From positions 1,984,001-2,048,000 of the forward strand of contig NZ_FNSA01000003.1 of assembly GCF_900104775.1 (NCBI RefSeq): 64,000 nt of DNA. The letters run 5' to 3'. The notes beneath the pieces were generated by a model. It saw only the letters and a program-made list of their open reading frames with translations. It did not search any database and had not been told where the DNA came from. Shown piece by piece: positions 34,027 to 42,092 of the stretch (positions within the stretch are counted from its first letter, which is position 1; each line of letters starts with the position of its first letter). The DNA comes from Tsukamurella tyrosinosolvens. GTDB lineage: Bacteria; Actinomycetota; Actinomycetes; Mycobacteriales; Mycobacteriaceae. A program made the position numbers and the translations under genes.

Positions 34027-35817
34027 ATGACCGACCGGACCACCGGCGTCGCCGCCGCGCTCGACGCCGCGGCCGACGAGACCCGTGCACTGCGCCTGCG
34101 GAACTGGCCGGCCCAGGTGCCCCGCACCGTCGAGTACCCCGCGGGGACGCCCGCGATGGTCGAGCACCTGCGGCACTGGGCCCGGCACCGGCCGGAGGCC
34201 GTCGCGATCGCCTTCTACGGCCGCGAGGTCACCTACGCCGAGTACGACGACCTCTCCGACCGGTTCGCCGGGCTGCTCGCGCAGCAGGGCGTGCGCCCGG
34301 GCGACGCGGTCGGCGTCTACCTCGGGAACTGTCCGCAGTTCGCCATCGCGATGCTGGGCATCCTCAAGCTGGGCGCCGTCCACGTCCCCGTGAACCCGCT
34401 GCTCAAGGGCCGCGAGCTGCAGCACGAGCTCGACGACGCCGGCGTCGGGGTGCTGCTCGCCCAGACCGACCTCCTGGACCTGGTGGAGACGGTGCGCGCC
34501 GACACCCCCGTGCGCACCGTGATCGCCACGGCCCTGGGGGATCTGCTCGCCGGGACGGAGCCGCTCGTGGACGCCCCGCCGCCGTTCGACACCGTTCCGG
34601 ACCCGCGCAGCGACTGGCACCGCGTGCGCTCCGCCCCGCCCGCGCCGGCGCGCGATTCGGACCCGGACGCGCTCGCCGCGCTCAACTACACCGGAGGCAC
34701 CACCGGCCTGCCCAAGGGGTGCGAGCACACGCAGCGGCACATGGCCTACACCGCCGCGACGGCGACGCTCGCGGGCGGCGCCGCGGTGGGGGAGCCCACG
34801 CCGGTCGGGTTGAATTTCCTGCCCGTCTTCTGGATCGCCGGTGAGGATTTCGGCATCCTCAAGCCGCTCCTCAACGGGCAGACGATCGTGCTCATGACCC
34901 GATGGGAGCCGGCGGTCGCCGCCGCGCTCATCGCGCGGTACGGCGTGACGGACACCGTCGCCACGGTCGACAACTACGTCGAGCTCATGGACCTGCCCGG
35001 GTTCGACGGTGCCGCCTTCCGCACCGTCGTGAACCCGCTGGCCGTCTCCTTCGTGCTCAAACTGACCCCGGAGCTGCGGGCCCGCTGGCGCGCCCTGACC
35101 GGCGGAGTCCTGCGCGAGGCCTCCTACGGCATGACCGAGACGCACACCGCCGACACCTTCACCCTCGGCTTCCAGGACGGCGACCGCGACCTCACCGCCG
35201 ACCCCGTCTTCTGCGGGCTTCCCGTGCCCGGCACCGACATCCTCGTCGTCGACGCAGACGGCGCGCCCGTCCCCGTCGGGGGCACCGGCGAGATCGTGGT
35301 GCGCAGCGAATCGATCCTGACGGCCTACCACCGGCGGCCCGAGGCGACCGCCGAGGCGATCCGCCACGGCTGGTTGCACACCGGCGACGTGGGGAGGATC
35401 GACGACTGGGGCGCAGTGCACTACCTCGCGCGAACGAAGGAGATGATCAAGGTCAACGGCATGTCGGTCTTCCCGTCCGAGGTGGAGGCGCTGCTCAAGG
35501 ACCACCCGGCGATCGGATCGGTCTCGGTCGTGCCGCGCCCGGACGCCCGCAAGGGACAGGTGCCCCTCGCCTTCGTCGTCTCGGCCGGCCCCATCGACGT
35601 CGCCGAGCTGACGGCGTGGGCGCGGGAGAACATGGCGGGTTACAAGGTGCCGGACTTCGTGGTCGTCGACGCGCTGCCGATGACGGCGACGGGCAAGGTG
35701 CGCAAGGGCGTGCTGTTCGAGAGGGCGGCGCAGATCGCAGGCGCGGCATCAGACGGAAGTCCTGCGGTGGCCGCGGAGAACGTGGCGGCCGCGTTCCACG
35801 AGGGGGAGTCGAAGTGA
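34027..35817 (+). CDS. AMP-dependent acyl/aryl-CoA ligase
   Basis: This is an adenylate-forming ligase of 596 residues, longer than usual because of an N-terminal extension (residues 1-50) and a C-terminal Ala/Gly-rich tail. Signatures are NYTGGTTGLPKGCEH (P-loop), ASYGMTETHT, LHTGDVGRIDDWGAVHYLARTKEMIKVNGM and the catalytic lysine in MTATGKVRKG. It differs clearly from the ligase at 29272. AAGGGGCC precedes the ATG. The gene overlaps the carboxylase gene (GTGA), so the CoA thioester it makes is probably the direct substrate of the carboxylase. Confidence 0.92.
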   Translation: MTDRTTGVAAALDAAADETRALRLRNWPAQVPRTVEYPAGTPAMVEHLRHWARHRPEAVAIAFYGREVTYAEYDDLSDRFAGLLAQQGVRPGDAVGVYLGNCPQFAIAMLGILKLGAVHVPVNPLLKGRELQHELDDAGVGVLLAQTDLLDLVETVRADTPVRTVIATALGDLLAGTEPLVDAPPPFDTVPDPRSDWHRVRSAPPAPARDSDPDALAALNYTGGTTGLPKGCEHTQRHMAYTAATATLAGGAAVGEPTPVGLNFLPVFWIAGEDFGILKPLLNGQTIVLMTRWEPAVAAALIARYGVTDTVATVDNYVELMDLPGFDGAAFRTVVNPLAVSFVLKLTPELRARWRALTGGVLREASYGMTETHTADTFTLGFQDGDRDLTADPVFCGLPVPGTDILVVDADGAPVPVGGTGEIVVRSESILTAYHRRPEATAEAIRHGWLHTGDVGRIDDWGAVHYLARTKEMIKVNGMSVFPSEVEALLKDHPAIGSVSVVPRPDARKGQVPLAFVVSAGPIDVAELTAWARENMAGYKVPDFVVVDALPMTATGKVRKGVLFERAAQIAGAASDGSPAVAAENVAAAFHEGESK

Positions 35818-38800
35818 AACTGCTCATCGCCAACCGCGGCGAGATCGCACTGCGGATCATCCGCACCGCAAGGGAACTCGGCGTCCCGACGGTGGCGGTG
35901 TACGCGGCGGACGACGCCGACACTCCGCACGTCGCCGCGGCGGACGACGCCGTCGCGCTCCCGGGCTCCGGCGCCGCGGCGTACCTGGACCGCGACGCGG
36001 TCGTCGCGGCCGCGACGAGCACCGGCGCCGACGCGGTGCATCCGGGCTACGGCTTCCTCGCGGAGAACGCCGATTTCGCCGCCGAGTGCGCGGCCACGGG
36101 GCTCGTCTTCGTCGGGCCCGCTCCCGACGTGCTCCGGACGTTCGGCGACAAAGCCGCCGCGCGCGCCGCGGCCGTCGCCGCCGGCGTCCCGGTGCCCGCC
36201 GCCACGGCGGGCGGCGCGGACCTCGCGACCGTGCGCGCCTTCGCCACCGGGCGACCGGCCGGCGTGATGATCAAGGCCGTCGCCGGCGGCGGCGGCCGAG
36301 GGATGCGGGCCGTGCTGCCCGGCCCCCGGTTCGAGGAAGAACTCGAATCCGCGTACCGCGCCTGCGTCTCCGAGGCCGAGCTGGGCTTCGGCGACGGCCG
36401 CGTCTTCGCCGAGGAACTGCAAACGGGCGCCCGGCACATCGAGGTCCAGATCGTCGGCGACGGTGCCGCCACCGTCGCGGTGGGCGACCGCGACTGCAGT
36501 GTGCAGCGCCGCAACCAGAAGCTCGTCGAGATCGCGCCCGCGCCCGCACTGGACGACGACCTGCGCGCCGCGCTGCACGGCCACGCCGCCCGGCTGTGCG
36601 CCGCCGCCGGCTACCGCGGGCTCGCGACCGTCGAGTTCCTGGTCCGCGACGGCGGAGCCGTCTTCCTCGAGGTCAATCCCCGGATCCAGGTGGAGCACAC
36701 CGTCACCGAGGAGGTGACCGGCCTCGACCTCGTCGGCGCGCAGCTCTCACTCGCCGAGGGGGCGCCGCTGGGCGACCTCGGCCTGCCGCCCGCCATCGGC
36801 TGCCGCGACGGCGTCGTCACGGGGACGCCCGCCGCTGCCCACGGGACCGCCGTGCAGACCCGCGTCAACCTCGAAGTGCCGCAGCGCGACGGCACCGTGC
36901 TCCCGGCTGCCGGCACCCTGCTCGGCTACACCCCGCCGACCGGGCCCGGCGTCCGCGTCGACGACTACGGCCGCCCCGGCCTGACGACCTCCGCACGGTA
37001 CGACTCGCTGCTCGCGAAGGTGATCGTGCGCGCCGCCACCCCGGCGCGCGCCTACGCCAAGGCCGATGCGGCGCTGGGGGAGTTCGTGATCGACGGCCCC
37101 GGCACCAACCTCGCCCTGCTCCGCGCCGTCCTCACCGATCCCGAATTCCGGTCGGGCCCCGTCGACACCGGGTACCTCGCGCGCCGGATCGGGGACCTCG
37201 TGCCCGAGACCGCGGTCCCCGCACCGACGCCCGCCGTCGAGCTCGACGGGGACGTGCTCACCGCGACGCTGACCGGCACCGTCGTCGCGGTCGCGGGAGC
37301 CGGGGCCGCGGCCGAGCCCGGGACCGCCCTCGTGGTGCTCGAGGCCATGAAGATGGAGCACGAGCAGACGCTGCCGGTGAGCGTCACCGTCGGCGACGTG
37401 CTGGTGCGGCCCGGGGAGACGGTGACCGCGGGTACCCCGCTCCTGACGTACGCCGCCGCCGACGGCGCGGCGGCCGCCGGCGATACGGCTGATGCCCTCG
37501 ATCTCGACCGGCCCCGCGCGGATCTCGACGAGGTGCGCGAGCGGCACCGCGTCACCCTCGATGAGGGCCGGCCCGACGCCGTCGCCAAGCGGCGGAGGAT
37601 CGGCCGGCGCACCGCCCGCGAGAACATCGACGACCTCGTGGACGCGGGCAGCTTCACCGAGTACGGCGCGCTGCTCCTGCCCGCGCAGCGAGCGCGCCGC
37701 TCCGAGGAGGAGCTCATCGCGACGGGCGCCGCGGACGGACTCATCGGCGGGCTCGCGACGATCGACGGCGCCGAGGCGATGGTGATCTCGTACGACTACA
37801 CCGTGCTCGCCGGGACGCAGGGATGGCGCAACCACGCCAAGACCGACCGCCTGATCGACGTCGCGGAGCGCCGCGGGGTGCCGATCGTGTTGTTCGCGGA
37901 GGGCGGCGGCGGCCGCCCCGGCGACACCGACCTCGACATCGTGGCGGGCCTCGACGTGCCCACCTTCCGGTCGCTCGGCGCGCTGCGGGGGCGGGTGCCG
38001 CTCCTCGCCGTCGTCTCCGGCCGGTGCTTCGCGGGCAACGCGGCGCTCGCCGGCATCTGCGACGTCGTCATCGCCACCCCGGACGCCAACCTCGGGATGG
38101 GCGGGCCCGCAATGATCTCCGGCGGCGGGCTCGGGGAGTTCCCGCCCGAGGCCATCGGCCCCATCGACGTGCAGCGCCGCAACGGCGTCGTGCACGTCGT
38201 CGCCGACGACGAGGCCGACGCCGTCGACCGGGCGCGCCGGTACCTCGGCTACTTCGCCGGCGCCGTCGACGAGTGGACCGCACCCGATCCGCGCGCCGCC
38301 CGCCACGTGGTGCCGGAGAACCGGCTGCGCGCGTACGACGTCCGCGCCGCGATCGCCGCGATCGTGGACGAGGACTCGACGCTCGAACTGCGCCGCGACT
38401 ACGGCGTCGGCGTCATCACCGCACTGGTGCGGGTCGAGGGGAAGCCGTATGCGCTCATCGCCAACAGCACCCGACACCTGGGCGGCGCGATCGACGCCGA
38501 GGCCGCGGACAAGCTCGCGGACTTCCTCGAACTCGCCCAGGCCCACGGGCTCCCGGTGATCTCATTGTGCGACACCCCGGGCTTCATGGTCGGCCCCGAG
38601 GCCGAGGAACAGGCCACCGTCCGCCGGTTCTCCCGGCTGTTCGTGCTCGGCGCGCGGCTCACCGTGCCGCTCGGCGTGATCGTGCTGCGCAAGGGCTACG
38701 GGCTCGGCGCGATGGCGATGACCGGCGGCAGCTTCCACGCCCCGCAGTTCACGGTCGCCTGGCCCACCGGCGAGATCGGCGGCATGGGGCTCGAGGGGGC

Positions 38801-38990
38801 GGTGCGCCTCGGTTTCAGCAAGGAACTCGCCGCGGCGCCCGACGAGGCGGCGCGGGCCGAGCTGTTCGAGCAGCTGCTGGCGCTCGCGTACCAGCGCGGA
38901 CGGGCCCTGCACGCCGCCACCACCTTCGAGCTGGACGACGTGATCGACCCCGCCGCCACCCGGAACTGGATCCGTACCCTCACCCGGTGA
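35814..38990 (+). CDS. Single-chain biotin-dependent acyl-CoA carboxylase (LCC-like)
   Basis: All three parts of a biotin-dependent carboxylase are in one polypeptide of 1058 residues. Residues 1-445 are biotin carboxylase (LLIANRGEIALRIIRTARELG, ATP-grasp loop AVAGGGGRGMR, VEFLVRD, EVNPRIQVEHTVTEE). About 460-530 is the biotinyl domain with EAMKMEHEQ (biotinylated Lys513). About 540-1058 is a carboxyltransferase of the propionyl-CoA carboxylase type (VISYDYTVLAGTQG, GGGGRPGDTDLD, CDTPGFMVGPEAE). This architecture matches the homohexameric long-chain acyl-CoA carboxylase described from Mycobacterium avium paratuberculosis. The start is a GTG at 35814 overlapping the ligase stop. The acceptor acyl-CoA is unknown; it should come from the adjacent ligase. 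Confidence 0.93.
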   Translation: MKLLIANRGEIALRIIRTARELGVPTVAVYAADDADTPHVAAADDAVALPGSGAAAYLDRDAVVAAATSTGADAVHPGYGFLAENADFAAECAATGLVFVGPAPDVLRTFGDKAAARAAAVAAGVPVPAATAGGADLATVRAFATGRPAGVMIKAVAGGGGRGMRAVLPGPRFEEELESAYRACVSEAELGFGDGRVFAEELQTGARHIEVQIVGDGAATVAVGDRDCSVQRRNQKLVEIAPAPALDDDLRAALHGHAARLCAAAGYRGLATVEFLVRDGGAVFLEVNPRIQVEHTVTEEVTGLDLVGAQLSLAEGAPLGDLGLPPAIGCRDGVVTGTPAAAHGTAVQTRVNLEVPQRDGTVLPAAGTLLGYTPPTGPGVRVDDYGRPGLTTSARYDSLLAKVIVRAATPARAYAKADAALGEFVIDGPGTNLALLRAVLTDPEFRSGPVDTGYLARRIGDLVPETAVPAPTPAVELDGDVLTATLTGTVVAVAGAGAAAEPGTALVVLEAMKMEHEQTLPVSVTVGDVLVRPGETVTAGTPLLTYAAADGAAAAGDTADALDLDRPRADLDEVRERHRVTLDEGRPDAVAKRRRIGRRTARENIDDLVDAGSFTEYGALLLPAQRARRSEEELIATGAADGLIGGLATIDGAEAMVISYDYTVLAGTQGWRNHAKTDRLIDVAERRGVPIVLFAEGGGGRPGDTDLDIVAGLDVPTFRSLGALRGRVPLLAVVSGRCFAGNAALAGICDVVIATPDANLGMGGPAMISGGGLGEFPPEAIGPIDVQRRNGVVHVVADDEADAVDRARRYLGYFAGAVDEWTAPDPRAARHVVPENRLRAYDVRAAIAAIVDEDSTLELRRDYGVGVITALVRVEGKPYALIANSTRHLGGAIDAEAADKLADFLELAQAHGLPVISLCDTPGFMVGPEAEEQATVRRFSRLFVLGARLTVPLGVIVLRKGYGLGAMAMTGGSFHAPQFTVAWPTGEIGGMGLEGAVRLGFSKELAAAPDEAARAELFEQLLALAYQRGRALHAATTFELDDVIDPAATRNWIRTLTR

Positions 38991-39010
38991 GGGGGTGAGG
39001 GTACGGATCC
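38968..39010 (+). terminator. 18-bp hairpin spanning the end of the carboxylase gene
   Basis: 38968-38985 is perfectly complementary to 38993-39010, leaving a 7-nt loop that contains the TGA stop (38988-38990). The left arm is coding sequence. Confidence 0.7.
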
Positions 39011-39013
39011 TCT

Positions 39014-39044
39014 GCGGTGCGCCCGGCGGCGCCGGGCGCACCGC
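39014..39044 (-). terminator. 14-bp hairpin after the DUF6069 gene
   Basis: 39014-39027 pairs perfectly with 39031-39044 around a 3-nt loop. It lies 3 nt beyond the stop of the convergent DUF6069 gene, and only 3 nt separate it from the hairpin that ends the carboxylase gene. Confidence 0.7.
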
Positions 39045-39046
39045 GG

Positions 39047-39475
39047 TCAGCGCACCCGCCGGAACAGCGCCTCCAGGGCCACCACCAGCACCACGGCGAT
39101 CACCACGTGCATCAGCGAGAGCATCACCGTGGACGGGCCGTCGAAGTCGGCGGCGAGCGTGCCCGCGATGGTGCCGAGCGACGCCGCGGCGCCGATCACG
39201 GCGGCCACCCGCAGGATCGGCGCCCACAGCTTCGAGAGGAGTACGGCCGCGGTCATGCCCACGGCGAGCGGCGCCACCGTCATCAGGACGACGCCGCCCG
39301 GCGCGACCGAGGCGCGGATCCCGGCCTCGTCGGTCATGGTGAAGTCGCCGCCGGCGGCGAGGCCGACGAGCCACAGGGCGAGGTTGGCGAGCAGGGACAG
39401 GCCGACGGCGCCGAGGACGGCGGTCGTGCGGGTCAGGCGGAAGGTCGACGGGGCTGCGGTGTCGATGGCGGTCAT
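39047..39475 (-). CDS. DUF6069-family four-helix membrane protein
   Basis: This is a 142-residue protein with four hydrophobic helices: TAVLGAVGLSLLANLALWLVG, VVLMTVAPLAVGMTAAVLL, VAAVIGAAASLGTIAGTL and VMLSLMHVVIAVVLVVAL. The family is common in actinobacteria and its function is unknown. The ATG at 39475 has GAGGAGA upstream; a longer reading to 39511 would overlap the promoter. It follows the response regulator gene in the same direction, but its own MerR-type promoter (39510-39540) suggests separate control. Confidence 0.82.
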   Translation of the reverse strand: MTAIDTAAPSTFRLTRTTAVLGAVGLSLLANLALWLVGLAAGGDFTMTDEAGIRASVAPGGVVLMTVAPLAVGMTAAVLLSKLWAPILRVAAVIGAAASLGTIAGTLAADFDGPSTVMLSLMHVVIAVVLVVALEALFRRVR

Positions 39476-39509
39476 GGTCTCTCCTCGTGTCGTTTTCTGG
39501 AACGAGTCC

Positions 39510-39540
39510 ATCAGACAACCTGAAGTATTGTTAGGGTCAA
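39510..39540 (-). promoter_or_regulatory. MerR-type promoter of the DUF6069 gene
   Basis: On the minus strand TTGACC (39540-39535) and TCTGAT (39515-39510) are separated by 19 bp, longer than the 17 bp of normal promoters. The spacer contains an imperfect dyad (CCTAAC-N8-AGGTTG). An over-long spacer with an internal dyad is the hallmark of promoters activated by MerR-family proteins. No MerR gene lies in this window. Confidence 0.6.
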
Positions 39541-39543
39541 GCC

Positions 39544-40182
39544 CTAGCTCAAACCCGATTGTGCGGCCACCACCGCGGCCTGCACCCGCGACTGCACGCC
39601 GAGCTTCATCAGCACCCGGGAGACGTGCGTCTTCACCGTCGCCTCACCGATGTCCAGGCGACGCGCGATCTGCTGGTTGGACAGGCCCTCGCCCAGCCCC
39701 GCGAGGACGTCGCGCTCCCGGTCCGTCAGGCCGCTGAGGTCCACCGCGACGGGCTCGGCTCCCGGCCGGGGGATCGCCGCGATCACCGCGCGGGTCACCT
39801 TCGGGTCGAGCACGGCGTCGCCCGCGGCGACCGCCAGGACGGCGCGGATCAGCTCGTCGCCGCCCGCCGATTTGAGCAGGAAGCCGCTGGCCCCGGCGCT
39901 GAGCGCGCCCAGCACGTACTCGTCCAGGTCGAAGGTGGTCAGCACCAGCACCGCACTGTCGGTCTCGGCCACGACGGAGGCCGTCGCCGTGAGCCCGTCG
40001 ACCCGGGGCATGCGCACGTCCATGACGACGACGTCCGGCTTGAGCGCCCGCGCCTGCCGCAGGGCGGCGGCACCGTCGGCCGCCTCGCCGACCACCCGCA
40101 CCTCCCCGGTGGACTCCAGCAGCAGGCGCAGGCCCGCCCGGATCGCCGCGTGATCGTCCGCCAGGACGACGGTGGCCGTCAT
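39544..40182 (-). CDS. NarL/LuxR-family response regulator
   Basis: This 212-residue regulator has an N-terminal receiver domain with acidic pocket Asp9-Asp10, phosphoacceptor Asp55 in VVVMDVRMPRVDG, and conserved LTTFD and FLLKSAG. The C-terminal LuxR helix-turn-helix is LTDRERDVLAGLGEGLSNQQIARRLDIGEATVKTHVSRVL. It is the DNA-binding output of the kinase encoded just upstream; the two genes overlap by 4 nt (ATGA). Targets are unknown; the adjacent membrane-protein genes are candidates. Confidence 0.95.
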   Translation of the reverse strand: MTATVVLADDHAAIRAGLRLLLESTGEVRVVGEAADGAAALRQARALKPDVVVMDVRMPRVDGLTATASVVAETDSAVLVLTTFDLDEYVLGALSAGASGFLLKSAGGDELIRAVLAVAAGDAVLDPKVTRAVIAAIPRPGAEPVAVDLSGLTDRERDVLAGLGEGLSNQQIARRLDIGEATVKTHVSRVLMKLGVQSRVQAAVVAAQSGLS

Positions 40183-41297
40183 CGTGCCACCTCCATCGGG
40201 ATCGTCGCCCGGACCACCCAGGCTCCGTCGTGCGGGCCGGCGGTCGCCGTCCCGCCGATCGATTGGGCCCGGAAGGCGATGTTGCGCAGGCCGTCCCCGG
40301 CGCCCTCCGACCAGCCGGTGCTGGGCAGGGGATTGGTGGCGGTCATGGTGAGGGCCTCCTGATCGGCGTCGACGGCGACCTCCAGCTCGGCGCCGGGGGC
40401 GTGTTTGGTCGCGTTCGTGATGACCTCGCCGAGGATCCGCGTGAGGGTGGCCTCGACGGCGGTGGGCAGCGGACCGTCGGGCAGGCCGAGCTGCACGGTC
40501 ACACCCGCGGCCCCCGCGGTCTCGATGAGCGGCTCCAGCGACTCGAGCGTGGTGCGGACGGCGGCGTCGTCGGGGGAGGTGAGCAGGTTGATCGTCGCCC
40601 GCATCTCCTCGAGCGCGGCGAGGCTGCCGGACCGGATCGACTGCAGGACCGCCGGATTCTGGGGCGTGCGCTGCGCGGCGTCGGCGAGGATCGCGACCGC
40701 GGAGAGGTGCCCCGCGACGGTGTCGTGCAGTTCCCGTGCCAGGCGGCGCCGCTCGTCCGCGAGCGCCGTCGCGCGTCGGGACTCGCTCTCTTCCCGCTCG
40801 AGCTCCGCGAGCCGGCGGTAGGCGAGCACCGCCCTGCCGTAGCCGATCGGCGACCAGATCACGGCGATGAGGATCAGCACGGCGTACATCCCGGCCTTGA
40901 CGCCGACGAAGGCGGTCGCGCCGACGCCGAGGACGATCGTGAGGACCAGCACCGTCACCGAGACCACGTCCCGCAGTCGTTCGGACCCCGTCGCCACGGC
41001 GAGGTAGATCACGTCCGACAGAGCGATCCACAGCACCACCGACGGTCCGAACGAGAAGTCCCACGCGACCAGCGCCAGCATCAGGCCGAACGCCACCGCC
41101 GGGCGGTGGCGGGCGAGCAACTGGATCGCGAGCGCGCCGCCGAGCAGTCCCAGCTTCACCTGCCACGGGTAGAAGTCCTCGGTCCGTGCGTTGACAGACC
41201 AGCCGCCCGCGCCCCAGAGCACGGCGCCCACCAGGCAGATGCCGAAGGCCGGGACGGCGGCGTACTCCGACGACCACCCGCTCATCACCGACCTCAT
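40179..41297 (-). CDS. Sensor histidine kinase (HisKA_3 type)
   Basis: This is a 372-residue membrane kinase. The first 150 or so residues form five or six transmembrane helices with little extracytoplasmic sequence, suggesting an intramembrane sensor of membrane state. The dimerisation/phosphoacceptor helix is ERRRLARELHDTVAGHLSAVA (His in ELHD). The ATPase domain has ITNATKHAPG (N box) and GAGDGLRNIAFRAQSIGG (G box). The start is an ATG at 41297 or the in-frame ATG at 41285, which has an AGG site 6 nt upstream. Its partner is the response regulator that overlaps its 3' end. Confidence 0.92.
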   Translation of the reverse strand: MRSVMSGWSSEYAAVPAFGICLVGAVLWGAGGWSVNARTEDFYPWQVKLGLLGGALAIQLLARHRPAVAFGLMLALVAWDFSFGPSVVLWIALSDVIYLAVATGSERLRDVVSVTVLVLTIVLGVGATAFVGVKAGMYAVLILIAVIWSPIGYGRAVLAYRRLAELEREESESRRATALADERRRLARELHDTVAGHLSAVAILADAAQRTPQNPAVLQSIRSGSLAALEEMRATINLLTSPDDAAVRTTLESLEPLIETAGAAGVTVQLGLPDGPLPTAVEATLTRILGEVITNATKHAPGAELEVAVDADQEALTMTATNPLPSTGWSEGAGDGLRNIAFRAQSIGGTATAGPHDGAWVVRATIPMEVAR

Positions 41298-41406
41298 GCG
41301 CCCATTGCAGCACATCGACGGTGCCGACGGGTCCACCGAAAGGGGGAGGGCCCACGCGCCGCCGGGGGGACGACGGCGGCGTTCCGGTCCCGGCACAGTG
41401 GGCGGC

Positions 41407-41964
41407 ATGGGAGAGCTGAACAATCCGGTGCTGTGGACGATTGCCGCGTGCGAGGTCGGCTTCTGGGTCCTCGTGCTCGGGGGCCTCGCGATGCGGTACG
41501 TCCTGCGGTGGCGGCGCGCCGGCATGATCTCGCTGGCGCTCGTGCCGCTGCTCGACGTCGTGCTCATCGTGGCCGTCGCGATCGACCTGTACCGGGGCGG
41601 TGAGGTGAGCTTCGCGCACCGCCTCGCGGGAATCTACCTGGGGTGCACCGTCATGTTCGGGCACCGCATGATCGCCTGGGCCGACGAGCGCTTCGCCCAC
41701 CGCTTCGCCGGCGGACCCGCGCCGCGGAAGGTACCCAAGCTCGGGCCCGAGCGGACCCGCAAGGAGTGGTCGGACTTCTACCGCTGGCTCGGTGCCGTCG
41801 CGATCGCCGGGGCCGTCTCGCTCGGGCTGGGGTACACCGTGGCCGACGCCACGCAGCGCGAGGCGCTCCTGGGCGTCTTCGGCACCCTCGGTGTGATCAC
41901 CGTGATCTGGCTGGTCACCGGTCCGCTGTGGGTGACGGGCCGCGGCGAGGCGGCCGAGCGCTGA
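41407..41964 (+). CDS. Multi-spanning membrane protein of unknown function
   Basis: This is a 185-residue protein with about five hydrophobic segments: TIAACEVGFWVLVLGGLAMRYVL, MISLALVPLLDVVLIVAVAI, a segment after HRLAGIYLG, and a C-terminal pair WLGAVAIAGAVSLGLG and GVFGTLGVITVIWLVTG. A basic loop (PAPRKVPKLGPERTRKEW) lies between. I do not recognise a catalytic motif. It is divergent from the histidine kinase with a 109-bp gap and so may be functionally linked to the two-component system. CACAGT ends 7 nt before the ATG. Confidence 0.75.
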   Translation: MGELNNPVLWTIAACEVGFWVLVLGGLAMRYVLRWRRAGMISLALVPLLDVVLIVAVAIDLYRGGEVSFAHRLAGIYLGCTVMFGHRMIAWADERFAHRFAGGPAPRKVPKLGPERTRKEWSDFYRWLGAVAIAGAVSLGLGYTVADATQREALLGVFGTLGVITVIWLVTGPLWVTGRGEAAER

Positions 41965-42092
41965 GCGCAGGGACGGGATCCGCCGTCCCGTCCGGCCCGC
42001 CCGGCCAAGGGGGACCGGACTTCGGGATGCGAACGGGACGAAAGCGGCGAATACTCCCAGGTGATTCGGATCACCCTCTGAGCGGAGCCGCC

